Positions 44,512 to 53,960 of a stretch of 64,000 bases of DNA are shown one piece after another; within the stretch, counting starts at the first letter, position 1; every line of letters starts with the position of its first letter. The position numbers were made by a program, and so were the translations under genes. This DNA comes from Pseudoips prasinana (lineage: Eukaryota; Arthropoda; Insecta; Lepidoptera; Nolidae), in assembly GCA_951640165.1 (NCBI GenBank), contig OX621252.1, forward strand, positions 2,636,501-2,700,500, written 5' to 3'. The notes below the pieces were generated by a model that did no database searches, was not told the origin of the DNA, and was given only the letters and a program-made list of their open reading frames with translations.

Positions 44512-44529
44512 AACCATAAATATCTCGCA

Positions 44530-45465
44530 GGTTTAAATAAATCCGTTAAATTAAGCAATTTCGTAAGGAGTTTTAAATAATAGTTAAATAATATAGATAG
44601 TAAAAGTAGAATAATAGTTTTAAATATAGAAATATTTTTTTGATCATTTATTTACAAGCGCTCTCAATGGGCTTTTGTGAATGACATTTTGACTGTCTTT
44701 TCGAACACCAAATCAAAATAAAAAGAGATTTCAATAGGGAAGTTATTAGTATAAGAATTTAGTTCTATTTTCAATATAGAGCGTCAAGTCTATATTTATT
44801 AATCGGTTTTTAAATTAATAAAAGTATCCAGAAATTCTTTTGGCTTAATTTTAAGTTTTCCTTATATTTATTTTAATTCTTTGTTATCTTCCGTTTTATT
44901 TTCTTATTAGAACCATTAGATTACAATCCAGAAAAATATATTCAATTTCCAAATAGCAATAAATATATAAAAATGTTAAGAGTTCCGGGTTGGTTTTATA
45001 CCTATAGTCATTTAATATTACGATTTTTTTATTATATTAATTTGTTATTTTGAAGTAGGCCTAAATAAGCATGGTCATATTTAGTTTATTATTCCGCAAC
45101 TACTTATTTATTAGTCCGATTAAGCAGGTACTTACCTACAACTTAAATTATTAACGTTCAAATTATTATCTGTAACACAAGTCACTTGAGAGTAGATACA
45201 AGCTTTTGTTTTCATAGATCGCCATAAAATATGAAGTTCGTCGGCAAGCCTTTGAAACTGTCGAGTATAAGCCGCGAGCTTCTTTTGATTTGTTTGCCAA
45301 ACACTAGAAATATTAATTAGCCGTGGACACCTTGTTTGTATAAACCTCCACATAAAATACCTACATATAGTGGTACTGATCCACCGGCATGGCTGAAGGC
45401 AGGCCTAAGCGTCGGAGTGTCGCAGGGAGCTACATTAAGTCCAGCACGATATTCGTATTCGCGTT
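44530..45465. other. AT-rich intronic stretch near scro exon 1
   Basis: No dispersed family was recognised apart from a weak LINE-K-like piece (TATTTACAAGCGCTCTCAAT at 44649). Open frames at 45132-45353 (minus) and 45336-45572 (plus) show no domain. Confidence 0.35.
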
Positions 45466-45722
45466 ATGTTTTTCGAAAGAACCGGCGTGGTCCCGGACGG
45501 CAGCGTCGAGAGCGTCACGGGGTCGCGGACGCGCGCCTACTCCACATCGTTGACCGCACACACACCACTTGACCGCTAATCACAACATACCTGCACAAAC
45601 AAACGTCACAGAACTATATCCTTCGACTACGAACGACGCTCGAGCACTCTCGTCGGGACCTTCGCCACTCGAAAAATCAGCGGGTGGAGGGCGCCCCCCA
45701 CCCCGGCGATCGATCCACGCAC

Positions 45723-45949
45723 CTGTACGGCGACGGCGGGTTGTTGGCCAGCTCCAGCTTGCGGTACTCCTCTATCGGTGAGAGAATGTCCGTCACGGAG
45801 AAGGGCGTAGAGTGCTGAAGCTGCAGCTGGGACAGGTTCTGCTGCAGCAGCGCCGACTTGGGCGATAGGCTCATCGCCAGCTCGGCTGCGCTCAGCTCCG
45901 GCAGCGCCTCCGCCGGACACGGCGAGTAGTCGCCGCCCTCCGCGGACAT
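45723..45949 (-). CDS. scro: scarecrow / NK2.1 homeobox gene, coding exon 1
   Basis: Encodes the N-terminus of the NK2.1 (NKX2-1/TTF-1 class) transcription factor. The key stretch is MSLSPK (codon 26 on), then SQLQLQHSTPFSVTDILSPI + EEYRKLELANNPPSPYR. TPFSVTDILSP is the TN (Groucho-binding-type) motif that opens NK2-class proteins. The exon ends CAG|GTGCGT (donor 45722-45717), leaving AG of an Arg codon finished by exon 2. PPSPYR|SNSS...SINSP then reads through as expected for insect scro. Two starts are possible. ATG at 45949 gives an acidic 25-residue lead (MSAEGGDYSP...). ATG at 45874 (MSLSPK, better context GCGATGA) matches where vertebrate NKX2-1 begins. I list the longer form. The frame also runs further upstream in Arg/Ala-rich CpG-island text that looks untranslated. 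The window has EEYRK where I expect EESY, a possible one-residue loss. Confidence 0.9.
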
Positions 45950-46150
45950 CCGACCGGCCGACACTCGACGCCACTCAACGGCACAGCCTCTAGTGGCTCT
46001 CGGGGCGCGAGTGGCGCGAGCCCGGGGCTCGGCCGGCCCCGCCCCGCGGCCGCCACCAATGCGCGGGCCCCGGCCTGCCATTGGCGCGCCGCTGCTCCCC
46101 GCTCCGCCGCGAGCTCAGTGCGTGGGGGGGCGCCATCGCTCCCGCCCGCT
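45950..46150 (-). promoter_or_regulatory. scro: scro CpG-rich promoter / 5' UTR
   Basis: The only strongly GC/CpG-rich stretch of the window spans about 45470-46150 around exon 1. Upstream of the start codons there is a GC box (GGGGCGGGGC on the scro strand, 46036-46045), a CCAAT box on the scro strand (46080-46084) and one in the other orientation (46056-46060). No TATA box was seen. The transcription start is not determinable from sequence alone. Confidence 0.5.
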
Positions 46151-46860
46151 ATGTATCACCTTGTTTATGTTTCTGCGCTGCTACCAAATTGTACGTGTTC
46201 TTTTGTGTATCTAATCACTGTTTAGATCATTTCACACTTTGTTCTGTTCCTACAAGTCGAACTAACTTCAATAATATCCTGTTAGAGACAGTGCAATAAA
46301 TTTGTGAATTTAATTGAGTTGCTATAAAATCCAAATATAAAACTTGTCTTAGGCAATTCTTATAATGATTTAAATTAAGACAGTTCAGTAGTAATTTAAT
46401 GTAAAGTATAAACAGGTAAAGTAATTACAGTGAATTTCCCTTTGTTGTGCGTAGGTAGTGTTAAGGTGTCTATAAATACTCGTAACTAAAGTATAACATT
46501 TAATATAGAGTTCGATTTTTAGTTCCTTAATTACAAACACGGAGAGGTTTGAGAAATGTTTTGTCTCATTCGCACGCATGTAAAATGTTATTTTGAATGA
46601 CAAAGACAAAACATTTCGCGAGTTGCTACGTGTTCATAAGTACCTAGGCGCTACGGGAAATATTCGTTCGTCTAGGAACAATAGTTTTGAAACTAGTTAC
46701 CTAGTTTATTTAAATATTAATACGGTTTTAAAAACACATACTACAACCGAACTCAACTGTTCTTTATACCAACCGATTTCAACAAAATGTATCTATGGGA
46801 CCACCTCCAAAACTTTGCCTAACGAATACAAGATAATAGGTATCGAAATCGTAGAGATAT
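46151..46860. other. scro 5' flank, no gene recognised
   Basis: AT-rich, with no repeat shared with the rest of the window. The open frame at 46593-46922 (plus) has no recognisable domain. It may contain distal promoter sequence. Confidence 0.35.
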
Positions 46861-46894
46861 CAACACCATACTCTACTATAACCAGACGCCCTCA

Positions 46895-47115
46895 CCGATC
46901 CGTAAGGGATCGGCGAGGTTAAGCAATTAGGTAAGCGGTCACTCTGTAGACGGGTGACCACCGATGTGGTTTAATTTCTGAGCGTATCCGTGCTCGAGGG
47001 CACTTTAAGCTGTCGGTCCCGGTTGTAGTCATTAGATGTTGTACGTTAAGCCATGTCAGAGGCCTACTGGAAGGTGACACTAAGGTAATCACTACCCATA
47101 CGATAAGCAAGCAAG
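46895..47115 (+). repeat. 5S-headed SINE copy, best-preserved head
   Basis: GGATCGGCGAGGTTAAGCAA (46907), AGCGGTCACTCTGTAGACGG + GTGACC (46934-46959). These align with GATCACCGAAGTTAAGCAAC ... GCGGTCAGTACTTGGATGGG + TGACC of 5S rRNA. The body is GTGGTTTAATTTCTGAGCGT ... TAAGCTGTCGGTCCCGGTTG ... AGGCCTACTGG, and the tail GATAAGCAAGCAAGTAAGC. Confidence 0.75.
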
Positions 47116-47224
47116 TAAGCATCGATAATCACCTTTTTCAGATCGGTAGAATAATAGTGCATTCCTTTCGATACATTTTTCTTGGGCAGTGATTAGCAAG
47201 CAAGTTGTATCAAATAGTGTGTGC

Positions 47225-47400
47225 TTCCGGTCCCCCCTTGGGTATCGTAAAAGGCGCCTAAGGGATACATCAGGAAGTCGGGCAGCAGCACCATCTGTGT
47301 ACTAGCTGATGCTGACTTGCCAGATGCTGACTCGCATGCCAAGCGTGGTGACTACAGCAAACCCATCCAACGCAACAGGGCAGTTTTAATATACATTATC
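47225..47400. repeat. LINE-derived dispersed block
   Basis: GGTATCGTAAAAGGCGCCTA, CATGCCAAGCGTGGTGACTA and CAGCAAACCCATCC occur in this order. Versions of the CCAAGCGTGG(C/T)GA block also lie at 14352-14378 and, inverted, near 53795-53815. No frame is preserved. Confidence 0.5.
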
Positions 47401-47462
47401 AACTTTTAACCAAGTAATGTAAAAGTACTTTATTCCAAAGTAGTAAATATATCTTTAAAAAA

Positions 47463-48060
47463 TCGGCCAAGTGTGAGTCGGACTCGCGCATGAAGGGTTC
47501 CGTAGCAGCAAGTATTACAGTTGATTAAATGAAAGCAAATTACGGTTTACGATTTATGACGTCTTAAAAAAATAACTACTTGCTAGATCTCGTTCAAACC
47601 AATTTTCGTTGTTAGTTTGCATGGTATAATGTACCTACATCATATATTTTTTTTTGTTTTATCATTCTCTTACTTTAGAAGTTACAGGGGGGGACATTAA
47701 TTTTGGAAGTGTCTCTTGGGAAAACTATTCAGTTTAGAAAAAAAATTAATTAGAAACCTCAATATCATTTTTGAAGACCTATCTATTGACATCCCACATG
47801 TATGGGTACGAATAAAATTTTTTTTTGAGTTTCAGTTCTAAGTATGGGGACCCCCCAAAATTATTGTTCTTTTTATATTTTTGTGTAAAAATTGGTTCAC
47901 CGAATGCGGTTCACCGAATACATCTACTTACCAAATTTCAACAGTACAGCTCTTATAGTTTCGGAAAAAAGTGGCTGTGACATACGGACGGACAGACGGA
48001 CAGACATGACGAATCTATAAGGGTTCAGGTTTTGCCATTTGGCTACGGAACCCTAAAAAT
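47463..48060 (+). repeat. Dispersed repeat Z, copy 2
   Basis: From CGGCCAAGTGTGAGTCGGAC to GGCTACGGAACCCTAAAAAT. Close to copy 1 (7321-7876) with a 40-bp longer middle. Confidence 0.75.
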
Positions 48061-48061
48061 A

Positions 48062-48120
48062 AACCTTTGTAGGAGGCCTATGTCCAGTAGTGGACAATAT
48101 CAGGCTGATGATGATGATTA
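48062..48120 (+). mobile_element. RTE-type LINE 3' end
   Basis: GGAGGCCTATGTCCAGTAGT + GGAC (EAYVQ-W-type ending) then CAGGCTGATGATGATGATTA. It directly follows repeat Z. Confidence 0.55.
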
Positions 48121-48289
48121 GCCATCCAGTAGCCTCATACATAGCTTTACCTATACCGTTTACCTATAGGATAGTTACTTTTTTCTGATAACTGCGAATG
48201 CGACAGACAACTTAAAGTATCTTCCAGAGTGTAGAGACCCTCACTATTGTTTTTTTGTTATTTTTATATTTAAATATACTTCTTACTCT

Positions 48290-48490
48290 ACTTTCTCGTG
48301 TTGGCATTGGTTATCCTAGAGTCAGAGTTGTTCATGTCGCTCTGTAGGTCTTTAACATGACTTGACGACAGCTGTGTAATAATAACATAATAGAATGATA
48401 GATTACTACAAGCGAGGCAGACTTTTTGAAGCTGACAAATTAGCCCAGCAAGCAGTCACCCATACAAACTAACCGTGCATATAGATTCTG
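48290..48490 (-). repeat. 5S-headed SINE copy, head mostly lost
   Basis: On the minus strand: GTATGGGTGACTGCTTGCTG, then the family body (GTCATGTTAAAGACCTACAG, ACAACTCTGACTCTAGGATA). Confidence 0.5.
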
Positions 48491-48502
48491 TACCTTTAAC
48501 AA

Positions 48503-48718
48503 TGTCCTCCTAGCCGAATTTCGGCCACGGCGGCGAATCTCAATAGAGATTAGCCATCTGCGCGGGACAATTATAGTGCTCAAGTGTGTGCGCAAATACA
48601 GGAGCACTTTCTATTCCATCACTCTCATGATCCGATGGGACGCCTAGCGACACGACCCGAAAGAGGTCATGTACAGGACCGACGGCTCTACGTGCTTTCC
48701 GAGGCACCCTCCACTTGA
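48503..48718 (-). repeat. SINE-T copy
   Basis: CTCCTAGCCGAATTTCGGCC ... GGAGCACTTTCTATTCCATC ... ATGTACAGGACCGACGGCTC. It lies between two 5S-headed SINE pieces that are very similar to each other (48290-48490 and 48760-48960), suggesting it split or separates a duplicated unit. Confidence 0.7.
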
Positions 48719-48759
48719 CGGACAGCTTAACGTACATAGAGCATAGAGACCCTCACAAA

Positions 48760-48960
48760 TATAATTCTTACTCTACTTTCTCGTGTTGCCAATTGTTATC
48801 CTAGTGTCAGAGTTGTTCAAGACGCCCTGTAGGCCACTAACATAATTTAATGACTGCTGTCTAATCACTACATGCGGGGTTAACTTTTTAAAGCGCCCTC
48901 AGAAATTAGCCCATCAAGCGGTCACCCATATACAAACTAACCTTGAACAATAGCAATAGA
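48760..48960 (-). repeat. 5S-headed SINE copy
   Basis: On the minus strand: GTATATGGGTGACCGCTTGA, TGTAGTGATTAGACAGCAGT, CCTACAGGGCGTCTTGAACA. The head keeps only the C-box-like GGGTGACCGC. Confidence 0.55.
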
Positions 48961-48977
48961 GAATATATATCTATCTT

Positions 48978-49190
48978 TATCTTTAAAAAGACGACGCCCG
49001 CACTAGGGAATCTAATCCATGTATCGCGGGGTAGTTTACAAACATATTATAGGCGAACACAAATTACATCCAGACTCAGAACAACTATTTATGGGTCACA
49101 CAAATAGTTGTCCTTCGCGGGACTCGAACCCGCGACACGAAGCGGCGCGGCGACTATCGCTGCCGCTATGCCACACGTGCAGTCCACTAA
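48978..49190 (-). repeat. SINE-P copy, uninterrupted
   Basis: The minus-strand head has GTGTGGCATAGCGGCAGCGA (A-box side) and CGCGGGTTCGAGTCCCGCG (B box). The body is AACTATTTGTGTGACCCATA ... GTTTGTAAACTACCCCGCGA and the end TTTTTAAAGATAAAG. Confidence 0.75.
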
Positions 49191-49316
49191 ATAACTTTAT
49201 TAAATACAAGAACGAGAAGAAGTACACTTTGTTGCATAAAGAATCTATCTATAACAATCAAAAGACAAATTTATTTATTGCGAACACAGGTAGATAATGT
49301 ACATTTAAGGGTGTTA

Positions 49317-50486
49317 GGGGAAGGTTGCTATGAATGGACCACTTAACTTTATGACCTCGTAGCTCAAAAATTATAAGTGCTATAATGAAAACCATTTATT
49401 GGTTTTATTTCGTAAGACCTTTATTTATAATATTCCAATGCACAAACAATTCGAGCTGACACTTTTTGCTATAAATGAAGAAAACTAAATGTTGATCTGT
49501 TGCCTTCTTTGAACCATGGGCACCTTCATTGAACCACCAAGTTGCCACCAATGGACTTCGAGAAACATATTCTAAAGGTCCAATCGAGGCAACTAATTAT
49601 AATTATCAGTATTACTTACAATATTACACACAAAAAGAATCAAAAAATTCTCATACACATACTACAAACATGTAAACTATTGTTATAGAATACTTAATTT
49701 GTTATTAAAGCTTATAATTAGTACATTTAGTGAGAGCAATAGGTCATTAAAACTAAGTAACAGTTTATAAAAGGTCATTTTCAAACTCTGAATGTAGGTC
49801 ACCTTCAGCACCCGGTATTCAGATGTGTTCCTTGGCTTCCTGATTTACTCCATCTTATTCTCTGTTGCTTTCGGCACTCCATATATTCTGCTGGCTCAGT
49901 TTAAACCTACACTAACTTACTGATTACCTTACTTGAGTTAAAGTACCTACTTTCGGTGTTTCAAATGATTAATTTATTTTTTCCATAGTTAGTGAAATAA
50001 CTCGAAATTAATATTATATAATTATAACCAAAAATACAACATTATGACCAAAAATACAAAAAAGAGTTGTTATGATTGGACCGGTCCAACGATAGACCTC
50101 TCGTTAGGTCCATTGATAGCAACAAGATACAAGTTAAGAAAACCTTAACTAAAATATGGATGGGCATGATTTGACACAATTGAATAACACTCGTGGAATC
50201 TCAAATAAATTGTTTAATATATCATAATAGTGCATTCAGATAAATATGAATATAATGATAATTACGTCATATTGTGCAGAGTGAATTTATTACATTTTGA
50301 CTGCCGCAAACACGACCATACGCGTCACTCCCCGCTACGTGCTGCACCGTCACTATGGTAAGAGGGGGGTACAATTGAGTCGCCATGGACTCGTTTCGAC
50401 TAGTTTGGGTGTTTTTTACTTGCACAGTTTTGGAAATACCTTGGTGGTCCAATGAAAACGCTAGTCCAATGATCGCAACCTTCCCC
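49317..50486. mobile_element. 1.17-kb TA-flanked non-autonomous DNA element
   Basis: The ends are perfect 12-bp inverted repeats (GGGGAAGGTTGC ... GCAACCTTCCCC), weakly matching for 12 further bases, and bounded by TA on both sides (49315-49316 and 50487-50488). The word family (A/T)TTGGACC / GGTCCAAT recurs through it (near 49334, 49549, 49586, 50077, 50108, 50447, 50463), mostly at the two ends. No transposase frame was found. A TA target fits the Tc1/mariner/pogo group. Confidence 0.75.
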
Positions 50487-50914
50487 TAGTACAATGTTAG
50501 TCCGCTATGTCCAGCCTGTTAGAGCATGCAACTGGATTTTATTTTGTTACAATTTTAGAAGCAATGCGATTACAAATTTAATAATAGAATTAAATAAAAG
50601 TAAAAATGTCACACAATTAAATTAGAAAATATACACATGTCAATATCGCGCAATGTATAATATACAAAATCAATATGTAGTGTTAATTCTGCTAATTGTA
50701 TCGTACCGTACTGGCGCATGTAATTTGATTTTTATATTGTCCTTCTTGCGGGCGGGAGGGCGGTGCAAATTCCATCCCGGCATGATTAAACTGACTATTA
50801 GCGGAATTAACACTAAGTACTTATCGATTTTGGATTTTGATTGCATAAGGAATAGGTATAAACACAACAATGTCGGGCCGTAGGCGTGGTTGGTAGATAT
50901 GTGTGCATGAACAT

Positions 50915-51033
50915 GTCTGTTTGTCCTGAGTCGATTATCTATATAAGTATGTATTTACAATAAAAAATTTGTATATAAAAGTAATATATCAGTTATCTGG
51001 TTTCCATAGTACAAGCTCTGCTTAGTTTGGGAT
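50915..51033 (+). repeat. SINE-Y partial copy
   Basis: TGTTTGTCCTGAGTCGATTA, ATCAGTTATCTGGTTTCCAT and AGTACAAGCTCTGCTTAGTT. The head is lost. Confidence 0.65.
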
Positions 51034-51229
51034 CAGAACAATATTTTGCAATTGGTGGCCTTATCACTAAAAGCGATCTCTACGAGGCAACCTATGTACC
51101 AGTACCTATTATGTATCAAGGTGTACCTACCATAAACCGTAGACGTAATTTAAGGAGCGCTAACCCATGAAACTAACAGTTGGTCAAATACGAAAAAAAG
51201 CTTTTTATGGCTCCCCATCTACTTACACA

Positions 51230-51520
51230 TATAAAAAAATCGTAGGAACGTCAAAACTGTAGGTACATTGAAAATTTTAAAAAAAGGATATTTGGGGCGT
51301 GATCTACAATCGATATCGAAGCCAAAAACATAGTTTTTAGATTTTTTCCGGGGTAAACTCAAAAAGTACGTAACGGATTTACTTCAAATTTTGCATGAAT
51401 ATTACTAAGAGGTCGGGTCAACATATAGGCTACATATCATCACGATATCACCTACGGGGGAGGAGCTGTGATATGTTATAAAATTTTACGCGGGTAAAAC
51501 CGCGGGGCACAGCTAGTACT
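51230..51520 (-). repeat. Dispersed repeat W, long form
   Basis: On the minus strand: ACTAGCTGTGCCCCGCGGTT ... GTAGGTGATATCGTGATGAT ... GTTTTGACGTTCCTACGATT. Confidence 0.85.
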
Positions 51521-52179
51521 AAATACATCGACTGATTGTTATTCTTGTATGGAAAGTTAATATATTATTTATGAATTTTGCATTTTATTAAATTGTGTAG
51601 CTTCAGTAGTATAGAATTACAAATTTTGAAAGTCTCGTTTTAAGCACATAGGTAATGCCTGTGTTAATAGACTGCGATCCTGCATATATTTTTTCATGAA
51701 CAAGATATCACGAGTACATACGTACTATGGCTCTGGACCAGCAGATTACTACTGTTTCAGCTGTAAATCAAATACTTTTATCTGGTTTCTTTACTGATTA
51801 CATTCTGTTTATTTTGACGATGATGTGAAAAGTTTCATGGCATGTTTTAACCGTTGCAAGACAGCTAAATCGAATCAGTTCTACACGTATATATATTTTC
51901 AAATTATTTAAATTTTTAAACATTTATTTCTAAATGTATTCTTATGAGACGAATGAAGGTCAACAATCATGAAGATCGTCACAGTACTTAAATAGTAATT
52001 CTAAATAACATTACCAAAATTATGGGGGTATTAATTATTAGTTCAATACTTTTATGAAGGTAATGCAGCGCTGATTTTCAACTAAGGTCAGTGTGACCTG
52101 TGGTCGTGTTTTCCGCTATCTAGGCTTATAAATGTGTAAAAATAGTCCTTATTCACTTTTCATAATGGAATGAAACAAT
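51521..52179. other. Intergenic stretch, nothing recognised
   Basis: AT-rich with no recognisable feature. Confidence 0.35.
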
Positions 52180-52560
52180 GTAATTTATTCAGCACTTGGA
52201 TGTTAACTGACCTGTACTTGTCCAGCTCACAATGCAGTACATAAATATAGTCAAATACAATAATTAAATAACAAAAATTTTAGAACTAATCCGTAAATTC
52301 GATCTGTTTTATCACAAAAAAAATTGAGATCTCCTTAAATAAATAAGAAATATCAAGTTACTAAGCTGATATTTTATAATGTAGTGCAGGTGGCGACCGC
52401 AGCAGGCTTTCAACCAGTAGCTTAACTTAAGTAACAAATACTCGAAGGCACCCTTATGGGGTCCTAGCCACAGCTCAGAGGGCAGCTGAAATAAAATGAC
52501 GGCATTCTAAAGAGGGCGTGATCACTCGGGATCATAAATCAGGGGTCGTATTAAATAAAT
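52180..52560. repeat. Dispersed repeat Q, second copy
   Basis: ATTCAGCACTTGGATGTTAA, CTGTACTTGTCCAGCTCACA, AATGCAGTACATAAATATAG and AGGGCGTGATCACTCGGGAT, parallel to 14480-14880. Confidence 0.55.
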
Positions 52561-52690
52561 ATATCTAAATTAGCCACAGTTAATATAGTAAAAATATTTA
52601 AATCATAGTTAAAAAAAAAGAATTAGTTTTGATATATTTTATGATGGTGATAGTATATGATGGTGAAACTAAGGTTAGTGGGTAATTTTG

Positions 52691-52830
52691 TACAGACGCC
52701 AGCACATCAAGCTACCCCAATCTGTCAAATTTCCCCGATTGAAAGTGAAACTTTATGCTTATGAGATAAAGTTGAAAATCTATAAAAGAAATTTAACAGA
52801 TTGGGGTAGCTGGATGTGCTGACGTCTGTA
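52691..52830. mobile_element. 140-bp fold-back MITE-like unit
   Basis: The left arm TACAGACGCCAGCACATCAA + GCTACCCCAATCTGTCAAATTT is repeated inverted as AAATTTAACAGATTGGGGTA + GCTGGATGTGCTGACGTCTGTA. Arms are about 42 bp. The centre has a smaller CTTTAT...ATAAAG inverted pair. Confidence 0.85.
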
Positions 52831-53021
52831 TATAGGCACTTTGAATTAAATGAATGTAAAGTTTTTATTGTAGCCTCTGGATAGAGGGGTAGTGCAAGAG
52901 CGATGATTGTGGAGAACTGTGCGATGATGAAAGTTATTTAGACAATGCCGTTATTGACTAGATTATTATTATGTGCATGTAACACACATGAAGGATATTT
53001 TATTGCACCAACTTTTTTAAT

Positions 53022-53065
53022 ATGGCGCAGTGGCTAAGACAGTCGCCTCGCCGCTTCGTACGCAC
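53022..53065 (+). repeat. SINE-P head, truncated
   Basis: ATGGCGCAGTGGCTAAGACA + GTCGCCTCGCCGCTTCGT, identical by eye to the start of the copy at 43489. It breaks off before the B box. Confidence 0.7.
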
Positions 53066-53087
53066 GCCGGGGCTACACTACATTAAT

Positions 53088-53345
53088 ACGAAAAACTTTA
53101 TTCCGGCAGTCACAAATACGAATTAAAAAATACCGAATATGATTATTCCGAATGGTTCAAAATTCCAAATATTAAAACTCCGATTTATCATTACTTCTAG
53201 TTTAATAATTCCTAAATTTCAATGTTTCTAACGTTTAATAATACTATTATCAAAATACCTAGCTCCATTAGCTTGAATAACAAAAAGTCCGACTTAATGA
53301 TAATTCGAAACATAAACAATACGAATAAAAATATTTTGTCTCCTT
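53088..53345. repeat. Degenerate short-word array
   Basis: About ten loosely spaced variants of ATTCCGAAT / TCCGA / ATACGAA (for example at 53100, 53123, 53140, 53152, 53164, 53181, 53211, 53289, 53306, 53320) with irregular 11-25-base spacing. No known element was assigned. Confidence 0.45.
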
Positions 53346-53415
53346 GGTCACAATTCTAACCTACTTAACCTAACTCAAACGATTCACCAACAATAGAGGG
53401 GATCTGGCACTGGCA

Positions 53416-53546
53416 CATGCAAGGAGGCATGCAATATGCAAGCAGGCATGCAGCATGCAAGCAGGCATGTAGCATGCAAGGAGGCATGCAGCATGCAAGG
53501 AGGCTTGCAGCATGCAAGCAGGCATGCAACATGCAGCAAGCATTGT
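53416..53546. repeat. 19-bp minisatellite rich in GCATGC
   Basis: About six to seven head-to-tail variants of GCATGCAGCATGCAAGCAG. 19 is not a multiple of 3, so all three frames read as Met/Gln/Ala/Cys repeats on the plus strand. The open frames here (53417-53719, 53436-53744, and 53370-53588 minus) are a by-product of the repeat and not genes. Confidence 0.9.
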
Positions 53547-53549
53547 TTC

Positions 53550-53960
53550 TGTCACGGCTCCGGCGCTGCGGGGTTTGGGCGGCCCCACGCGAGCTTATCG
53601 TCGCAGATGGTTTTAACGCTCACCACCGCAGCTTCGCCTCAGCCGCGGCGGCGGGCCTTCAAGCCACCTGCTACACAGCTCGCGGGCCGTCCCACCCCTC
53701 CGCCGCTACGCGGGTTTAAAAAAATCATCCATAGCTGGTTATAGGCCTCCCCCAAAGGTTAACGTTACAGTTTGGAGAGGTTTGCCGTAGTCATCGCGCT
53801 TGGCATGCGAGTTGGTGACTACCTGCTGTATCCCTTAGTATCTTTTATGACACCCACGGGATGGTATGGGGTGTCTCTTCCTTCGTCGCCCTTTACGACC
53901 CCCACGGGATGTTAAGGGGTGGCCCTGTTATTCTTTCTAGGGTGGAAACCACACGGGTAA
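53550..53960. repeat. LINE-derived dispersed block
   Basis: AGGCCTCCCCCAAAGGTTAA, TGCCGTAGTCATCGCGCTTG + GCATGCGAGTTGGTGACTAC, and a doubled 'CACCCACGGGATGGTATGGGG / CCCCACGGGATGTTAAGGGG' block. These are typical of decayed RTE/LINE sequence in moths and butterflies. The GC-rich start (53560-53710) is of unknown origin. Confidence 0.45.

Larger units (their letters stand above)
30164..45722 (-). other. scro: scro intron 1 (15,559 bp)
   Basis: Bounded by the donor GTGCGT (45722-45717) and the acceptor CAG (30166-30164). The phase is consistent: exon 1 ends after two bases of a codon and exon 2 supplies the third (AGA, Arg). It is filled mainly with repeats: a LINE at the acceptor end, SINEs, W repeats and a fold-back MITE. 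There are a few non-repeated patches. Confidence 0.85.

Noticed and set aside
45627..46081. Longer minus-strand frames upstream of, or overlapping, scro exon 1
   Set aside because: The upstream extension to 46081 is compositionally biased and lacks a good start context. The alternative frame 45627-45974 is a shadow in another frame.
45993..46299. Plus-strand open frames through the CpG island (45993-46214, 46081-46299)
   Set aside because: They are Arg/Ala/Pro-rich readings of CpG-rich promoter DNA, antisense to scro exon 1, with no domain.
53370..53744. Three overlapping open frames of 72-102 residues
   Set aside because: They arise from a 19-bp tandem repeat open in all frames. No conserved domain or start context.
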